From positions 1-64,000 of the forward strand of contig NZ_SWDW01000009.1 in assembly GCF_004919045.1 (NCBI RefSeq): DNA of 64,000 bases. Reading direction: 5' to 3'. Made by a program: the position numbers and the translations under genes. Position 1 is the first letter of the stretch. Every line of letters begins with the position of its first letter. Under the pieces are notes generated by a model that saw nothing but the letters and a program-made list of their open reading frames with translations, did not search any database and had not been told where the DNA came from. Of this stretch, positions 42,265-51,073 are shown piece by piece. The stretch comes from Sinomonas albida (GTDB lineage: Bacteria; Actinomycetota; Actinomycetes; Actinomycetales; Micrococcaceae).

Positions 42265-44066
42265 CACAGGCCCTTCCCTGAAGTTGACTGAGTCTTATTG
42301 TGCGCCTTCTGTCTGGACGCTCCCTGTTCAGGCGACTCCTGCTCCGGCAGGTCCCACGCCTTCGCGAGTGCGGAGCGCACGGACCGGCCCTCCGCGGCGA
42401 GCCCGTGGTCCTCGCCGCGGGCCAGGAGCCCGTACTCGATCATGGTGCGGCCGTCTTCGTGGTCGCCGAAGCGCAGCCACAGGCGGCGGCGCGGCACGAA
42501 GAGCGAGCAGATGAGGCCCGCGAGCGAGAACAGCGCGAAGATCAGCGCGTACTCCTGACCCGGGTTGTGATGGATGTCGAGGGCCACGTAGCGCTTGAGG
42601 CCGTCGAAGCTGATGGACCCCTGCCCGTCGGGGAGCGAGTAGGACTGGCCCGCGTCGAGCACGATGCCCTTCGCCGGAAGGTCGCGCCCGTTGACCTGCT
42701 TGAGCTTCGCGACGTCGAGCGCGTACACGTTCTGCGGCGTGCCCTTGTCCAGGCCCAGATCGCCCACGTAGGAGTTGAGGCTCAGCTGCGGCTTGAGCGG
42801 ATCGGGGTCGGCGCTGTAGGAGACGCCGTCGTGGCCCACGACCGCCGTCGGGAGGAAGAAGCCGACGAAGCCGAGCTGCGTGGGCTTCGCATCCGGGGCT
42901 TTGACGACGATCGTCGAGGTGTAGACCGTGTCCGTCGGGATGGACGGGATGGGGCCCTGGTACGCGATCTTGCCGTCGCCGCCGCGGACCGTGACGACCG
43001 GGGCGTAGCCGTTGCCCACGAGGTACACGTCCGTGCCGCCGATGTTAACGGGGTCGTTGACCTTGAGGTCCTGCTGCTTCGCGGCGGAGTCCGGCGAATC
43101 CTTCGTGGTGAGGTGCGCCGTGAAGTCGAGCGGCTGGCCGAAGTGCTGGGCCGACTCGCGGTCGTAGCGGACATCGAACTTGTCGAGCTGAAGCGAGTAC
43201 GGCTCGAGCCACGAGGACTGGAAGTTCGTGCCGGGGTTGAACTGGTCGTAGCCCACGAGGGTGTTCACGAACGTGTCCCCCTCGACGAGCGTGCGCTGCC
43301 CGCTGTACCCGAAGAGGCCGCCGATCGCGACCGAGATGAGCACCCCGACGAGCCCGCTGTGGAAGCACAGGTTGCCGAGTTCCTTGATGTAGCCGCGCTC
43401 GGCGCCGATGGACGCGAGTGCCGCGCGGACCGGTGCCGTGCCGGTGGGTGCTGAGGTGCCGGCCGCAGGGGTGCCAGCCGCAGCGGTGCCGGCCGCACCC
43501 GAGGTGCCTGCGCCGTCGTCGTCCTTCGCCGCCGGCCGCAGGTCGACGCGGTAGCCGCGCTTCCTGAGGAGCGCTGCCGCCTGCTTCGCGGCCTCCTCGG
43601 CGCCCAGCGCCTGGTCCGACGGGACCACGAGCGCGCCGTAGACCGGCAGGCGCGAGAGCCGCGCGGGCGTGCGCGGCGGCTTCGACCGCCAGGCCTTCCA
43701 GTGCGCGATCGCCCGCGGGATCACGCAGCCGATGAGCGAGATGAAGAGCAGGAGGTAGATGGCGGAGAACCAGACGGACGAATAGACGTCGAACATCTGG
43801 AGCTTGTCGAGGATCGGCCCGTAGTCCGCGTGGTCCTTGAGGTACTGCGTGACGACCGCGGGGTTGACGGGCCGCTGCGGGAAGAGTGAGCCCGGCACCG
43901 CGGCTACCGCAAGGAGCAGAAGCAGGAACAGCGCCGTGCGCATGCTCGTGAGCTGGGTCCACGCCCAGCGGAGCATGCCGAGGACCCCGAGGGCGGGCAC
44001 GGCGACGTCGTCGCGAAGGCCGTTGCGCCGCTTCTTGGGCTTCTGGTTCTGGGTCTTCAGGCTCAT
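42264..44066 (-). CDS. resB: Cytochrome c biogenesis protein ResB/Ccs1
   Basis: ResB forms the System II heme-ligation complex with CcsB. The 600-residue protein has two N-terminal helices around a short loop (TALFLLLLLAVAAVPGSLFPQ, then SSVWFSAIYLLLFISLIGCVIPR). A third helix lies near 230, then a large extracytoplasmic domain, and a last helix near 525. An alanine/threonine/glycine repeat (GTSGAAGTAAAGTPAAG) near 190-215 is a low-complexity insertion. The ATG at 44066 overlaps the ccdA stop (TGATG). An open frame continues upstream inside ccdA, but it is out of place for a ResB start. Confidence 0.93.
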   Translation of the reverse strand: MSLKTQNQKPKKRRNGLRDDVAVPALGVLGMLRWAWTQLTSMRTALFLLLLLAVAAVPGSLFPQRPVNPAVVTQYLKDHADYGPILDKLQMFDVYSSVWFSAIYLLLFISLIGCVIPRAIAHWKAWRSKPPRTPARLSRLPVYGALVVPSDQALGAEEAAKQAAALLRKRGYRVDLRPAAKDDDGAGTSGAAGTAAAGTPAAGTSAPTGTAPVRAALASIGAERGYIKELGNLCFHSGLVGVLISVAIGGLFGYSGQRTLVEGDTFVNTLVGYDQFNPGTNFQSSWLEPYSLQLDKFDVRYDRESAQHFGQPLDFTAHLTTKDSPDSAAKQQDLKVNDPVNIGGTDVYLVGNGYAPVVTVRGGDGKIAYQGPIPSIPTDTVYTSTIVVKAPDAKPTQLGFVGFFLPTAVVGHDGVSYSADPDPLKPQLSLNSYVGDLGLDKGTPQNVYALDVAKLKQVNGRDLPAKGIVLDAGQSYSLPDGQGSISFDGLKRYVALDIHHNPGQEYALIFALFSLAGLICSLFVPRRRLWLRFGDHEDGRTMIEYGLLARGEDHGLAAEGRSVRSALAKAWDLPEQESPEQGASRQKAHNKTQSTSGKGL

Positions 44067-44818
44067 CAGATGGGCGGCCTCACGGTTCCGATCCACAGCT
44101 GCAGCTGCGAAATCCAATGGCTCCACACGCCCGAGACGATCAGCACGCCGATGAGGATCAGCATGCCTCCGCCGAAGACCTGCAGAGCCCTCCGGTGCTT
44201 CTTGAAGAATTTGAGTGCGCCCATGCCGCGCCGGAACGCGAGGGCGATGAGGAGGAACGGCACGCCCAGGCCGAGGCAGTACACGAACGTCAGGAACGCG
44301 CCCTTGTAGGCGGTCGGACCGTCCGTGAAGGCCAGCAACTGGACCGAGGCGAGCGTCGGCCCGATGCACGGCACCCAGCCGAGCCCGAACGTCACCCCGA
44401 GCAGCGGCGCGCCCCAGAGGCCGGCACGCGGCTTGGCATGGACCCGCGCCTCGCGCTGGAAGATCCCGAGCCCGCCCATGAACACGATGCCCATGAGGAC
44501 GACGACGATGCCCAGCACGCGCGTGAGCCACGTCTGGGACGTGGCGAGCCATTGACCGAGCTGGCCGAACACCGCGCCCGTGGCGACGAAGACCACCGTG
44601 AATCCGAGCACGAACAGCCCGATCCCCGCGACCATGCGGCCCCGCTTCTGCTTCTCGAGGTCCACGCCGGTGAGCCCCGTGACGTACCCGAGGTAGCCCG
44701 GGACAAGCGGGAGGACGCAGGGCGAGAGGAACGAGACGATTCCGGCCAGGAGCGCTACCGGCACCGCGATGAGGAGGGAGCCGTTGAGGACGGCGTCGCT
44801 GAAGCTGTTCGCGCCCAC
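44066..44818 (-). CDS. ccdA: CcdA thiol-disulfide transporter
   Basis: CcdA passes electrons across the membrane to reduce the TlpA-like thioredoxin and apocytochrome c. The 250-residue protein has six helices. The two redox cysteines are in SFLSPCVLPLVPGYLGYVTG and GWVPCIGPTLASVQLLAF. The GTG at 44818 lies one base after the TlpA stop, the natural operon start; longer frames run into the TlpA gene. It is followed by an overlapping resB start. Confidence 0.94.
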   Translation of the reverse strand: MGANSFSDAVLNGSLLIAVPVALLAGIVSFLSPCVLPLVPGYLGYVTGLTGVDLEKQKRGRMVAGIGLFVLGFTVVFVATGAVFGQLGQWLATSQTWLTRVLGIVVVLMGIVFMGGLGIFQREARVHAKPRAGLWGAPLLGVTFGLGWVPCIGPTLASVQLLAFTDGPTAYKGAFLTFVYCLGLGVPFLLIALAFRRGMGALKFFKKHRRALQVFGGGMLILIGVLIVSGVWSHWISQLQLWIGTVRPPI

Positions 44819-44819
44819 G

Positions 44820-45440
44820 CTATTCGGCCGCCGCCGTGTCGATGAGGGCCTTGAGCGTGCTCTTGTCGAGTTCGCCGAGGATGCGCGCGGAGACACGGCC
44901 CTGCTTGTCAAGCACGAGCGTGGTCGGGACGGCGCCCGGCGGGACCATGCCGGAGACCGCGAGGAGCACGCGACCGTCCTGGTCGTTGAAGCTCGGGTAC
45001 GCGATGCCGAAGTTCTGCTCGAACGCGTCCGCGGTGCCCTTCTCGTCGCGCAGGTTCACGCCGTAGAAGACGACGCCCTTCGGCGCGTACTCGTCGGAAA
45101 GCTGCTTGAGCGACGGTGCCTCGACGCGGCACGGCGCGCAGGCCGCGAACCAGAAGTTGAGCACCGTGACGTGGCCTGCGAACGAGGTCGAGTCCACGGC
45201 CTTGCCGTCGTAGAGCGTTCCCTTGAACGAGACGGGCGGCTTGCGCGAGTCCTTCGCGTACTCCGTCACGGAGCCGTCGCCGGCCACGTAGTTCTTGTTG
45301 TCGCCGGCGCGGGCCTGCGACGCGAGCGGATCGCTCGCCGCGCAGCCGGACAGGCCCACGGCCGAGAGCGCGGCCGCGGGCAGCGCGAGGGCGGCGAGGG
45401 CCAGGACGCCGCGGCGCGTGGGATCGGCTGAGTCTGGCAT
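44820..45440 (-). CDS. TlpA/ResA-like thioredoxin lipoprotein
   Basis: This 206-residue lipoprotein has the lipobox VGLSGCAAS (acylated cysteine about residue 33) and a thioredoxin domain with the active site WFAACAPCRVE (C101, C104). It would keep the cytochrome c heme-binding cysteines reduced, working with CcdA. The order TlpA-CcdA-ResB-CcsB is the complete System II set. It follows directly on the histidine phosphatase stop. Confidence 0.92.
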   Translation of the reverse strand: MPDSADPTRRGVLALAALALPAAALSAVGLSGCAASDPLASQARAGDNKNYVAGDGSVTEYAKDSRKPPVSFKGTLYDGKAVDSTSFAGHVTVLNFWFAACAPCRVEAPSLKQLSDEYAPKGVVFYGVNLRDEKGTADAFEQNFGIAYPSFNDQDGRVLLAVSGMVPPGAVPTTLVLDKQGRVSARILGELDKSTLKALIDTAAAE

Positions 45441-46109
45441 TCAGGCCCCCGGAGTGGTCGCTGCGCCCGGGAGCAGGGCGGCGGCGGGCTCGGTGTACCG
45501 GACAGAGATGACGGCGCCGGTCGCGGAATCGACCGTGAGGCTCGTGAGCGAGGCGAGCGTGCACTCGCGCTTGCGGGGGTCGTGCCACAGCGGGCGGCCC
45601 TCCGACTTGAGCCGGGCCGTCCAGATGGGAAGCTGGTGGGCCACGAGGATCGCCTGCGCGCCGTCTCCCCCACGTTCGACGGCGGCGCGGGCCGCGTCGA
45701 CGACTGCGGCGAGGACGCGGGCCGCCTGAGCCTCGTACGGCTCGCCCCACGAGGGACGGAGCGGATTGAGGAGATACGGCCAGTGCCGCGGCTTCGCGAG
45801 CTCGCGCGGGTTCACCTTGAGGCCCTCGAAGTGGTTCTCCGCCTCGATGATGCGCGGCTCCGTCGCGACGTCGAGCCCGAGGGCGGCCCCCGTCGGGGCG
45901 GCCGTCTCCTGGGCCCGCGTCAGAGGCGAGGCCGCCAGCAGGACGATCCGGGCGCCGTCGTGCGCTTGCTGCGCGAAGTGCTCGGCGACGCACTCCGCCA
46001 TCTGCCGGCCGCGCTCGGAGAGGTGGAACTCCGGGAGCCGGCCGTAGAGCACGCCGGCGGGGTTGTGGACCTCGCCGTGACGCAGCAGATGGACGGTGGA
46101 AGAAGGCAT
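45441..46109 (-). CDS. Histidine phosphatase (phosphoglycerate mutase-like)
   Basis: This 222-residue protein of the histidine phosphatase superfamily has the phosphohistidine motif HLLRHGEVHNP at the N-terminus and the second catalytic histidine in ILVAHQLPIW. Substrate unknown. The ATG at 46109 is chosen because the RHG motif normally lies within the first 15 residues. It is the first gene of the cytochrome c maturation operon, a position often seen in actinobacteria, though no functional link is established. Confidence 0.87.
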   Translation of the reverse strand: MPSSTVHLLRHGEVHNPAGVLYGRLPEFHLSERGRQMAECVAEHFAQQAHDGARIVLLAASPLTRAQETAAPTGAALGLDVATEPRIIEAENHFEGLKVNPRELAKPRHWPYLLNPLRPSWGEPYEAQAARVLAAVVDAARAAVERGGDGAQAILVAHQLPIWTARLKSEGRPLWHDPRKRECTLASLTSLTVDSATGAVISVRYTEPAAALLPGAATTPGA

Positions 46110-46287
46110 GGCATCCAGTTTCTCAAATGTGGGAGGCCGCGGCGAAATCGTCCGGAGTGGGAAGGGACGTGGCCCCCGCATCCTCATTCTACGGGCAGTA
46201 GAACTACTCGCCGATCCCGAAAGTTCCCTGTGAATTCCGCCACAAGGGGTGGTGGAACATGCATTTGCATGGATAGCATGGCCATGT

Positions 46288-46305
46288 TGATTGATACTTC
46301 AATCA
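46288..46305. promoter_or_regulatory. Palindromic MarR-type operator before yceI
   Basis: TGATTGA-TACT-TCAATCA is a perfect 7+7 inverted repeat in an AT-rich stretch 39 bases before the YceI start. Its size and composition fit a MarR-family site. No MarR gene is adjacent. Confidence 0.5.
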
Positions 46306-46343
46306 TTTCGACTTGAACTCCCTCCACCCTCAAGGAGATCCCC

Positions 46344-46892
46344 ATGACCGTTCCTTCTGGCATCACCCCCGGTATCTGGACCCTCGACATCGCGCACAGC
46401 GACATCGCCTTCACCGTGCGCCACGCGGGCATCAGCAAGGTCCGTGGACGCTTCACCGACGCGGCCGGCACGGTCAACGTCGGCCACAGCCTCGCCGAGA
46501 CCCACGTCAACGCGAGCGTCAAGACCGCGTCCTTCGACTCGGGCGACGCCAACCGCGACGGCCACGTCAAGGGCGCCGACTTCTTCGACGTCGAGGAGTT
46601 CCCGGAGATGACGTTCGTCTCGACCGCCATCGAGCACAACGGCGAGTCCTATGACGTCACGGGCGACCTCACGATCAAGGGCGTGACCCAGCAGGTCACC
46701 ATCGAGACCGAGTTCAACGGCGTGGCCGTCGACCCGTTCGGCACCACCCGCGCGGGCCTTGCCGGCGAGACCACGATCTCCCGCAAGGAGTTCGGCCTCA
46801 CCTGGAACGCGATGCTCGAGACGGGCGGCGTGCTGGTGAGCGACAAGGTCGTCATCACGCTCGACCTCGCGTTCACCGCGCCCCAGGCCTGA
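46344..46892 (+). CDS. YceI family lipid-binding protein
   Basis: This 182-residue YceI-domain protein is a beta-barrel related to polyisoprenoid-binding TT1927b. Motifs include GIWTLDIAHSDIAFTVRHAGISKVRG, NRDGHVKGADFFDVEEFPEMTF and FGLTWNAMLETGG. There is no signal peptide, so it is cytosolic here, unlike the periplasmic E. coli protein. AAGGAG lies 8 bases before the ATG. The upstream gap contains an AT-rich palindrome, and a strong rho-independent terminator follows. Confidence 0.92.
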   Translation: MTVPSGITPGIWTLDIAHSDIAFTVRHAGISKVRGRFTDAAGTVNVGHSLAETHVNASVKTASFDSGDANRDGHVKGADFFDVEEFPEMTFVSTAIEHNGESYDVTGDLTIKGVTQQVTIETEFNGVAVDPFGTTRAGLAGETTISRKEFGLTWNAMLETGGVLVSDKVVITLDLAFTAPQA

Positions 46893-46910
46893 GCCTCTCG
46901 GCTCCGCCAC

Positions 46911-46957
46911 GACGCGGCGCCGGTCCGGGATTCCCGGGCCGGCGCCGCGTCCTTTTT
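46911..46957 (+). terminator. Rho-independent terminator of yceI
   Basis: A 19-base stem (starting GACGCGGCGCCGG, one G-T pair) with loop ATT is followed by CTTTTTG. It is the clearest intrinsic terminator in the window. Confidence 0.9.
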
Positions 46958-47071
46958 GATCGTGAAATTGGGGCGAAGTTCCCAGCGATTGCGGGGGCTA
47001 TGCCGGTATGGTGAGCAGTGCGGGGGCAGGACAGTCAGGTCCGCTCCGCGGAGCCGACCGGAGGAAGCCAG

Positions 47072-47941
47072 ATGAGCACGCCCCAACAGCCCGAAGAGCC
47101 GCAGAACCCTGCGCCCCACGAGCCGGAGAGCCCTCGTCCGGCACCCAAGTACGGCCAATACGCACCCGGCCACGAGCCGCAGGCCGGCAACCCTCCTTAC
47201 GGTCAGCAGCAGCCTCAGCAGGGTGAGCCGCCCCGGTACGGCCAGCCCGCACAGGGCCAGCCGCCGCAGTACGGGCAGGCCCTCCCTCCCCAGTACGGGC
47301 AGCAGCCGCAGTACGGGCAGGGCGGCGGGCAATACGGCCAACCCCAGTACGGCCAGCCCCAATATGGCCAGTCCCAGTACGGTCAGTCCCAGTACGGCCC
47401 CGGAAGCCAGTACGGCCAGCCCCAGTACGGCGCGCCGACGCCGGGCGCCGCCGCCCAGCAGTCCGGGGTCAACGTGGCCTTCTGGCTTCTCATCGCCACG
47501 GCGGCGGTCGAGGTCGTGCTTGCGATTGTCGGCCTGATGGCGGCGATGAACAGCACCGCCGACCTCCAGACCATGTTCGATCAGCAGACCAGCACGCGCG
47601 GCACTGGCATGACGTTCGAAGACTTCCACCGGATCGTCATCACCGTCCTCTGGATCGTGTTCGTCGGCGCCCTCGTCAATGCGGCCATCCTCGTGCTCTG
47701 CGCCGTGTTCCTGCGCAGGGGACGCCGCTGGTCCCGCATCCTCGGAACCATCTTCCTGTGCCTCACGGTGCTGAGCTTCCTCTCCTCGGGCCTCTTCGCG
47801 CTGGTCACGGTCGCGCTCGCAATCGTGACGATCGTCATGCTGTTCCGCGGCACCGTCTCCGCCTTCATCGCCGGGCAGAACACGTTCGCGAACCCGTACA
47901 CCGATCCGCCGCAGTCGTTCGGCAACCCGTACGGCCGGTAG
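47072..47941 (+). CDS. Membrane protein with PQYGQ repeats
   Basis: This 289-residue protein has a proline-, glutamine- and tyrosine-rich N-terminal region of about 130 residues built from YGQP/QYGQ repeats. Four hydrophobic helices follow (AFWLLIATAAVEVVLAIVGLMA, ITVLWIVFVGALVNAAILVLCAVFL and two more). The ATG at 47072 follows GGAGGAAG. Such repeat-plus-membrane proteins are common in actinobacteria and have no known function. The next gene encodes a similar four-helix protein, so they are probably related. Confidence 0.75.
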   Translation: MSTPQQPEEPQNPAPHEPESPRPAPKYGQYAPGHEPQAGNPPYGQQQPQQGEPPRYGQPAQGQPPQYGQALPPQYGQQPQYGQGGGQYGQPQYGQPQYGQSQYGQSQYGPGSQYGQPQYGAPTPGAAAQQSGVNVAFWLLIATAAVEVVLAIVGLMAAMNSTADLQTMFDQQTSTRGTGMTFEDFHRIVITVLWIVFVGALVNAAILVLCAVFLRRGRRWSRILGTIFLCLTVLSFLSSGLFALVTVALAIVTIVMLFRGTVSAFIAGQNTFANPYTDPPQSFGNPYGR

Positions 47942-48032
47942 GGCGTCCGGCAGCCCGCCAGCAACCCGGCGATTCAGCGACCCAGCGATTCAGCAACCCG
48001 GCCAACAAAAGACCCGCACGAGAGGCAGCAGC

Positions 48033-48641
48033 ATGTCCGATAGCCGCTATTCCGGACCGTGGCCGAGCCAGCTCCCCACCGGTTCGTTCCCCGTCATGAC
48101 CCCGCCGCCGCCCCGGGTCGAGCGGCCCGCGACCGTCAAGGTGGCGTTCTGGGGCATCGTCGTCCTGGCTGTCCTCCCGCTGATCGCTCTGCCGTTCCAG
48201 ATGCAGTACGTGAGCAACGGGGTATATGCCGGCCTCGCGCAGATGCCGGTCCAGTCGCGAAGGAACCTTCCCGCCGGATTCGCCGAGCAGATCATCTCGA
48301 TCATGATCCCGGCCGTGTGGATCATCGTGCTCATCGTCGCGGCCGTCACGATCCTGATCGGACTGGGCATCTGGACCGGCCGGAATTGGGTCCGGATCGT
48401 GCTCACGGTGCTGGCGGGCATCATGACCGCGACGACGCTCATTGGCTACGTGTTCCTGCTCGCAGCGCCCACCTACGCAAGCGCGCAGTACGCGCGGATG
48501 GGCGAATCGCCGGTAGGCAGCTCGATCCTCTCGATCCTTCAGCTGGCCGCCTGGGTGACGATCATCGTGCTCATCTGGCTCCCTGCCTCGAACTACTTCT
48601 TCGCGATGTCGAGGGCGGCCCGCTCGGGCTATCGCCGGTAG
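48033..48641 (+). CDS. Four-helix membrane protein
   Basis: This 202-residue protein has a short proline-rich N-terminus and four hydrophobic helices (VAFWGIVVLAVLPLIALPF and three others). The spacing resembles the C-terminal half of the preceding protein, and both have a W-x-R-I motif after the second helix (RRWSRILGTIF there, RNWVRIVLTVL here). It probably arose by duplication. AGAGGCAGCAGC lies before the ATG. Function unknown. Confidence 0.7.
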   Translation: MSDSRYSGPWPSQLPTGSFPVMTPPPPRVERPATVKVAFWGIVVLAVLPLIALPFQMQYVSNGVYAGLAQMPVQSRRNLPAGFAEQIISIMIPAVWIIVLIVAAVTILIGLGIWTGRNWVRIVLTVLAGIMTATTLIGYVFLLAAPTYASAQYARMGESPVGSSILSILQLAAWVTIIVLIWLPASNYFFAMSRAARSGYRR

Positions 48642-48698
48642 GGCCCAACGGGTCCCCCACCCGCGGGCGTTGTGGGTAGCGGCGACGGCAGACGGCAG

Positions 48699-49421
48699 TT
48701 ATGTGCCCTCGGCGGGCTCGCCGAGGGCGTTCTCCCCGGTCTGGCCGCCGGCCTCGCCGCGCTGGGCGTGGTACGCGAGGATCTGCAGCTCGGTGGCCAT
48801 GTCCACCTTCCGGAGCGTCACGCCCGCCGGCACCTGCAGGATCGCCGGCGCGAAGCTCAGGATGCTGCGCACCCCGGCCGCCACCACGCGATCGCACGCG
48901 ATCTGCGCCGCGGATCCCGGCAGGGCGAGCACCGCCATGTTTGCGCGAGTCCGGCGGAAGATCGCCTCGAGGTTGACCGCATCCGTCACGCGGAGCCATC
49001 CGACTTCGTTGCCGATGAGCTGCGGATCCGTGTCGAGGAGCGCGACCACCTCGAACCCGCGCGTCTCGAAGCCGCCGTACCGCGCGAGCGCGCGGCCCAG
49101 GTTTCCGGCGCCGACGATCGCCACGCGCCAGTCGCGCGTGAGGCCCAGCGCGGCCGAGAGGTGCTGCAGGAGGTTGTCGACCTCGTAGCCGACGCCGCGC
49201 GTCCCATACGAACCGAGCTGGGAGAGGTCCTTCCGCAGCGTCGCCGAACTCACCCCGGAGGCCTCGGCGAGCTCCTCGGAGGAGACGCGCTCCACTGCCT
49301 CCGCAACGAAGCCGTTGAGCGCCCGCAGATAGATGGTCAGACGGGCGACGACGGCGCTCGGCAGCCGCTTGGCGGGCGGCACGGCGGGGGCGTCGCTGGG
49401 CGACTTCGGTTGAGAGGTCAC
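48699..49421 (-). CDS. rex: Redox-sensing repressor Rex
   Basis: Rex binds DNA when NADH is low and releases it when NADH rises, controlling respiration and fermentation genes. The 240-residue protein has the N-terminal winged helix (VVARLTIYLRALNGFVAEAVERVSSEELAEASGVSSATLRKDLSQLGSYGTRGVGY). A Rossmann domain with VAIVGAGNLGRALARYGGF follows. The GTG start follows GGGGAGGAG. It lies downstream of the glutaredoxin-like gene on the same strand; its target sites are not obvious in this window. Confidence 0.95.
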   Translation of the reverse strand: MTSQPKSPSDAPAVPPAKRLPSAVVARLTIYLRALNGFVAEAVERVSSEELAEASGVSSATLRKDLSQLGSYGTRGVGYEVDNLLQHLSAALGLTRDWRVAIVGAGNLGRALARYGGFETRGFEVVALLDTDPQLIGNEVGWLRVTDAVNLEAIFRRTRANMAVLALPGSAAQIACDRVVAAGVRSILSFAPAILQVPAGVTLRKVDMATELQILAYHAQRGEAGGQTGENALGEPAEGT

Positions 49422-49534
49422 GGAGCACTCCTCCCCGTCGGCGGGCGCCGTCCGGCGCGCCGCATGATCATGCCGGCCGGAATCACTCTAGGACCGCCGC
49501 CCCACGCCGCCAAAAACCCGCGCCGACACCGGGC

Positions 49535-49789
49535 TCAGCCCTGCGCCGCGGCCGCGACGGTTCGGCGCAGGCGCGCCTCGTCGATCCGCCAGAAGTCCCG
49601 CTGGACGCCGTCGACCAGCACGACCGGGACCTCCTCGGCGAAGCGCTCGGCGAGGTCGGCGTCGTCGTCCGTCTGGCGCTCCGTCCACCCAAGGCCTGCG
49701 TCCGCCGCGACCCGCGCCACGACCTCCCGCGCCGCCTCGCACAGGTGGCACTCGCGGCGAGTGACCAGGACGATCTCGGGAGTCCGCAT
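49535..49789 (-). CDS. Glutaredoxin family protein (DUF836)
   Basis: This 84-residue thioredoxin-fold protein has a CxxC active site (RRECHLCEAAREV, near residues 14-17) and a cis-proline EEVPVVLVDG. Such small glutaredoxin-like proteins are encoded near rex in many actinobacteria. TACCGT lies exactly 6 bases before the ATG and there is no ribosome binding site, so it is probably leaderless. It reads divergently from the HAD phosphatase gene, with only 49 bases between starts. Confidence 0.85.
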   Translation of the reverse strand: MRTPEIVLVTRRECHLCEAAREVVARVAADAGLGWTERQTDDDADLAERFAEEVPVVLVDGVQRDFWRIDEARLRRTVAAAAQG

Positions 49790-49795
49790 GCCACA

Positions 49796-49832
49796 ACGGT
49801 AACGCGGCCCACGCTGTGGGAATGACTAGACT
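49796..49832. promoter_or_regulatory. Divergent leaderless promoters
   Basis: TACCGT on the minus strand (49801-49796) is 6 bases before the glutaredoxin start. TAGACT on the plus strand (49827-49832) is 6 bases before the HAD start. Confidence 0.55.
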
Positions 49833-49838
49833 CGGAAC

Positions 49839-50648
49839 ATGCCTGCCGAGAAGACCGTGCCCGTGCCGGCGCGACCACTCCCGCAGGCGAGGCCCACCGA
49901 GGCCGCGTTCTTCGACGTCGACAACACCCTCATGCGCGGTGCGAGCCTGTTCCACGTGGGCCGCAAGATGTACGAACGCGGCGCGTTCACGCTCCGTGAC
50001 GCCGCGGGCTTCGCGTGGAAGCAGTTCACGTTCCTGGTGCGCGGCGAGAACCTCGCCGACGTCGAGTCGGTCAAGGTTTCCGCGCTCTCGCTCGCAGCCG
50101 GGATTCGGGTCGAGGAGATCGCGACCGTGGGCTACGAGGTCTACGACGAGATGATCGAATCGCGCATCTGGCCCGGCGCGAAGGCGCTTGCTGAGCAGCA
50201 TCTACGGGTCGGGCGTCGGGTGTGGCTCGTGACGGCGACGCCCATCGAGGTCGCGTCCGTGATCTCAGAGCGGCTCGGACTCACGGGCGCGCTCGGCACG
50301 GTCGGCGAGATCGAGGACGGCGCGTACACCGGGCGGCTCGTCGGCGAGATCCTGCACGGCAAAGCCAAGGCGCACGCCGTCGCCGAGCTCGCAGAGCGGG
50401 AGGGGCTCGACCTCGCGCGATGCTGGGCGTATTCGGACTCGCACAACGACATCCCGCTGCTGAGCCTCGTGGGGCATCCCGTGGCGATCAACCCGGACGC
50501 CCGGCTGCGGCACCACGCGAACGCGCACAACTGGCCGATCTACGATTTCCGGGCTGGGCGGCGTGCGGCCACGCTCGGGCTCAAGCTCGCGACCGTGGGC
50601 GGCGCGGTCTACGGCTTGTGGCGGAGCTACACGAGGTTCCGCCGCTAA
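49839..50648 (+). CDS. HAD-IB family phosphatase (SerB-like)
   Basis: This 269-residue haloacid-dehalogenase-type phosphatase has motif I AAFFDVDNTLMRG, motif II VWLVTATP, the conserved lysine in HGKAKAHAV and motif III AYSDSHNDIPLLSLVG. This is the HAD-IB group that includes phosphoserine phosphatase and relatives such as mycobacterial SerB1. One helix at the C-terminus could touch the membrane. Substrate unknown. Its neighbourhood (bS22, HTH protein, glutaredoxin) resembles the mycobacterial locus around Rv0500A-Rv0505c. Confidence 0.9.
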   Translation: MPAEKTVPVPARPLPQARPTEAAFFDVDNTLMRGASLFHVGRKMYERGAFTLRDAAGFAWKQFTFLVRGENLADVESVKVSALSLAAGIRVEEIATVGYEVYDEMIESRIWPGAKALAEQHLRVGRRVWLVTATPIEVASVISERLGLTGALGTVGEIEDGAYTGRLVGEILHGKAKAHAVAELAEREGLDLARCWAYSDSHNDIPLLSLVGHPVAINPDARLRHHANAHNWPIYDFRAGRRAATLGLKLATVGGAVYGLWRSYTRFRR

Positions 50649-50649
50649 C

Positions 50650-50821
50650 CCGTCTCGGGTACAGATAAACCACCCCACACCCAACTCGGGTACAGATAAA
50701 CCACCCCACACCCAACTCGGGTACAGATAAACCACCCCACACCCAACTCGGGTACAGATAAACCACCCCACACCCATCTCGGGTACAGATAAACCACCCC
50801 ACACCCATCTCGGGTACAGCT
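50650..50821. repeat. Tandem array C, 31 bp period
   Basis: Six copies of TCGGGTACAG occur at a constant 31-base spacing, with AGATAAACCACCCCACACCC between them in the first five. The array begins two bases after the HAD stop codon. It faces array D, which has the inverse core and the same period. Confidence 0.95.
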
Positions 50822-50832
50822 GGTTGCGCTTC

Positions 50833-51008
50833 GAGTTGGCGTACCCGACACAGCCAGAGAGCGAAGTTGGCGTACCCGAAACAGCCAGACAGCGAAGTTG
50901 GCGTACCCGAAACAGCCAGACAGCGAAGTTGGCGTACCCGACACAGCCAGAGAGCGAAGTTGGCGTACCCGAAACAGGCTGAGGGCCGAGTTGGCGTACC
51001 CGAAACGA
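50833..51008. repeat. Tandem array D, inverted core, 31 bp period
   Basis: Six copies of GTTGGCGTACCCGA occur at about 31-base spacing, with intervening AACAGCCAGACAGC variants. The shared core with array C is TCGGGTAC read on the opposite strand. The array lies just before the convergent bS22 gene. Confidence 0.95.
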
Positions 51009-51073
51009 CTCGAGGCCCGCTCCCCTCTGCGGGGAACGAGCCTCGGTGTTGGCCTCGATGCGAGGCGGCGCGC

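Noticed and set aside
50650-51008. CRISPR array with 31-base repeats
   Set aside because: The sequence between cores is itself repeated, so there are no spacers.
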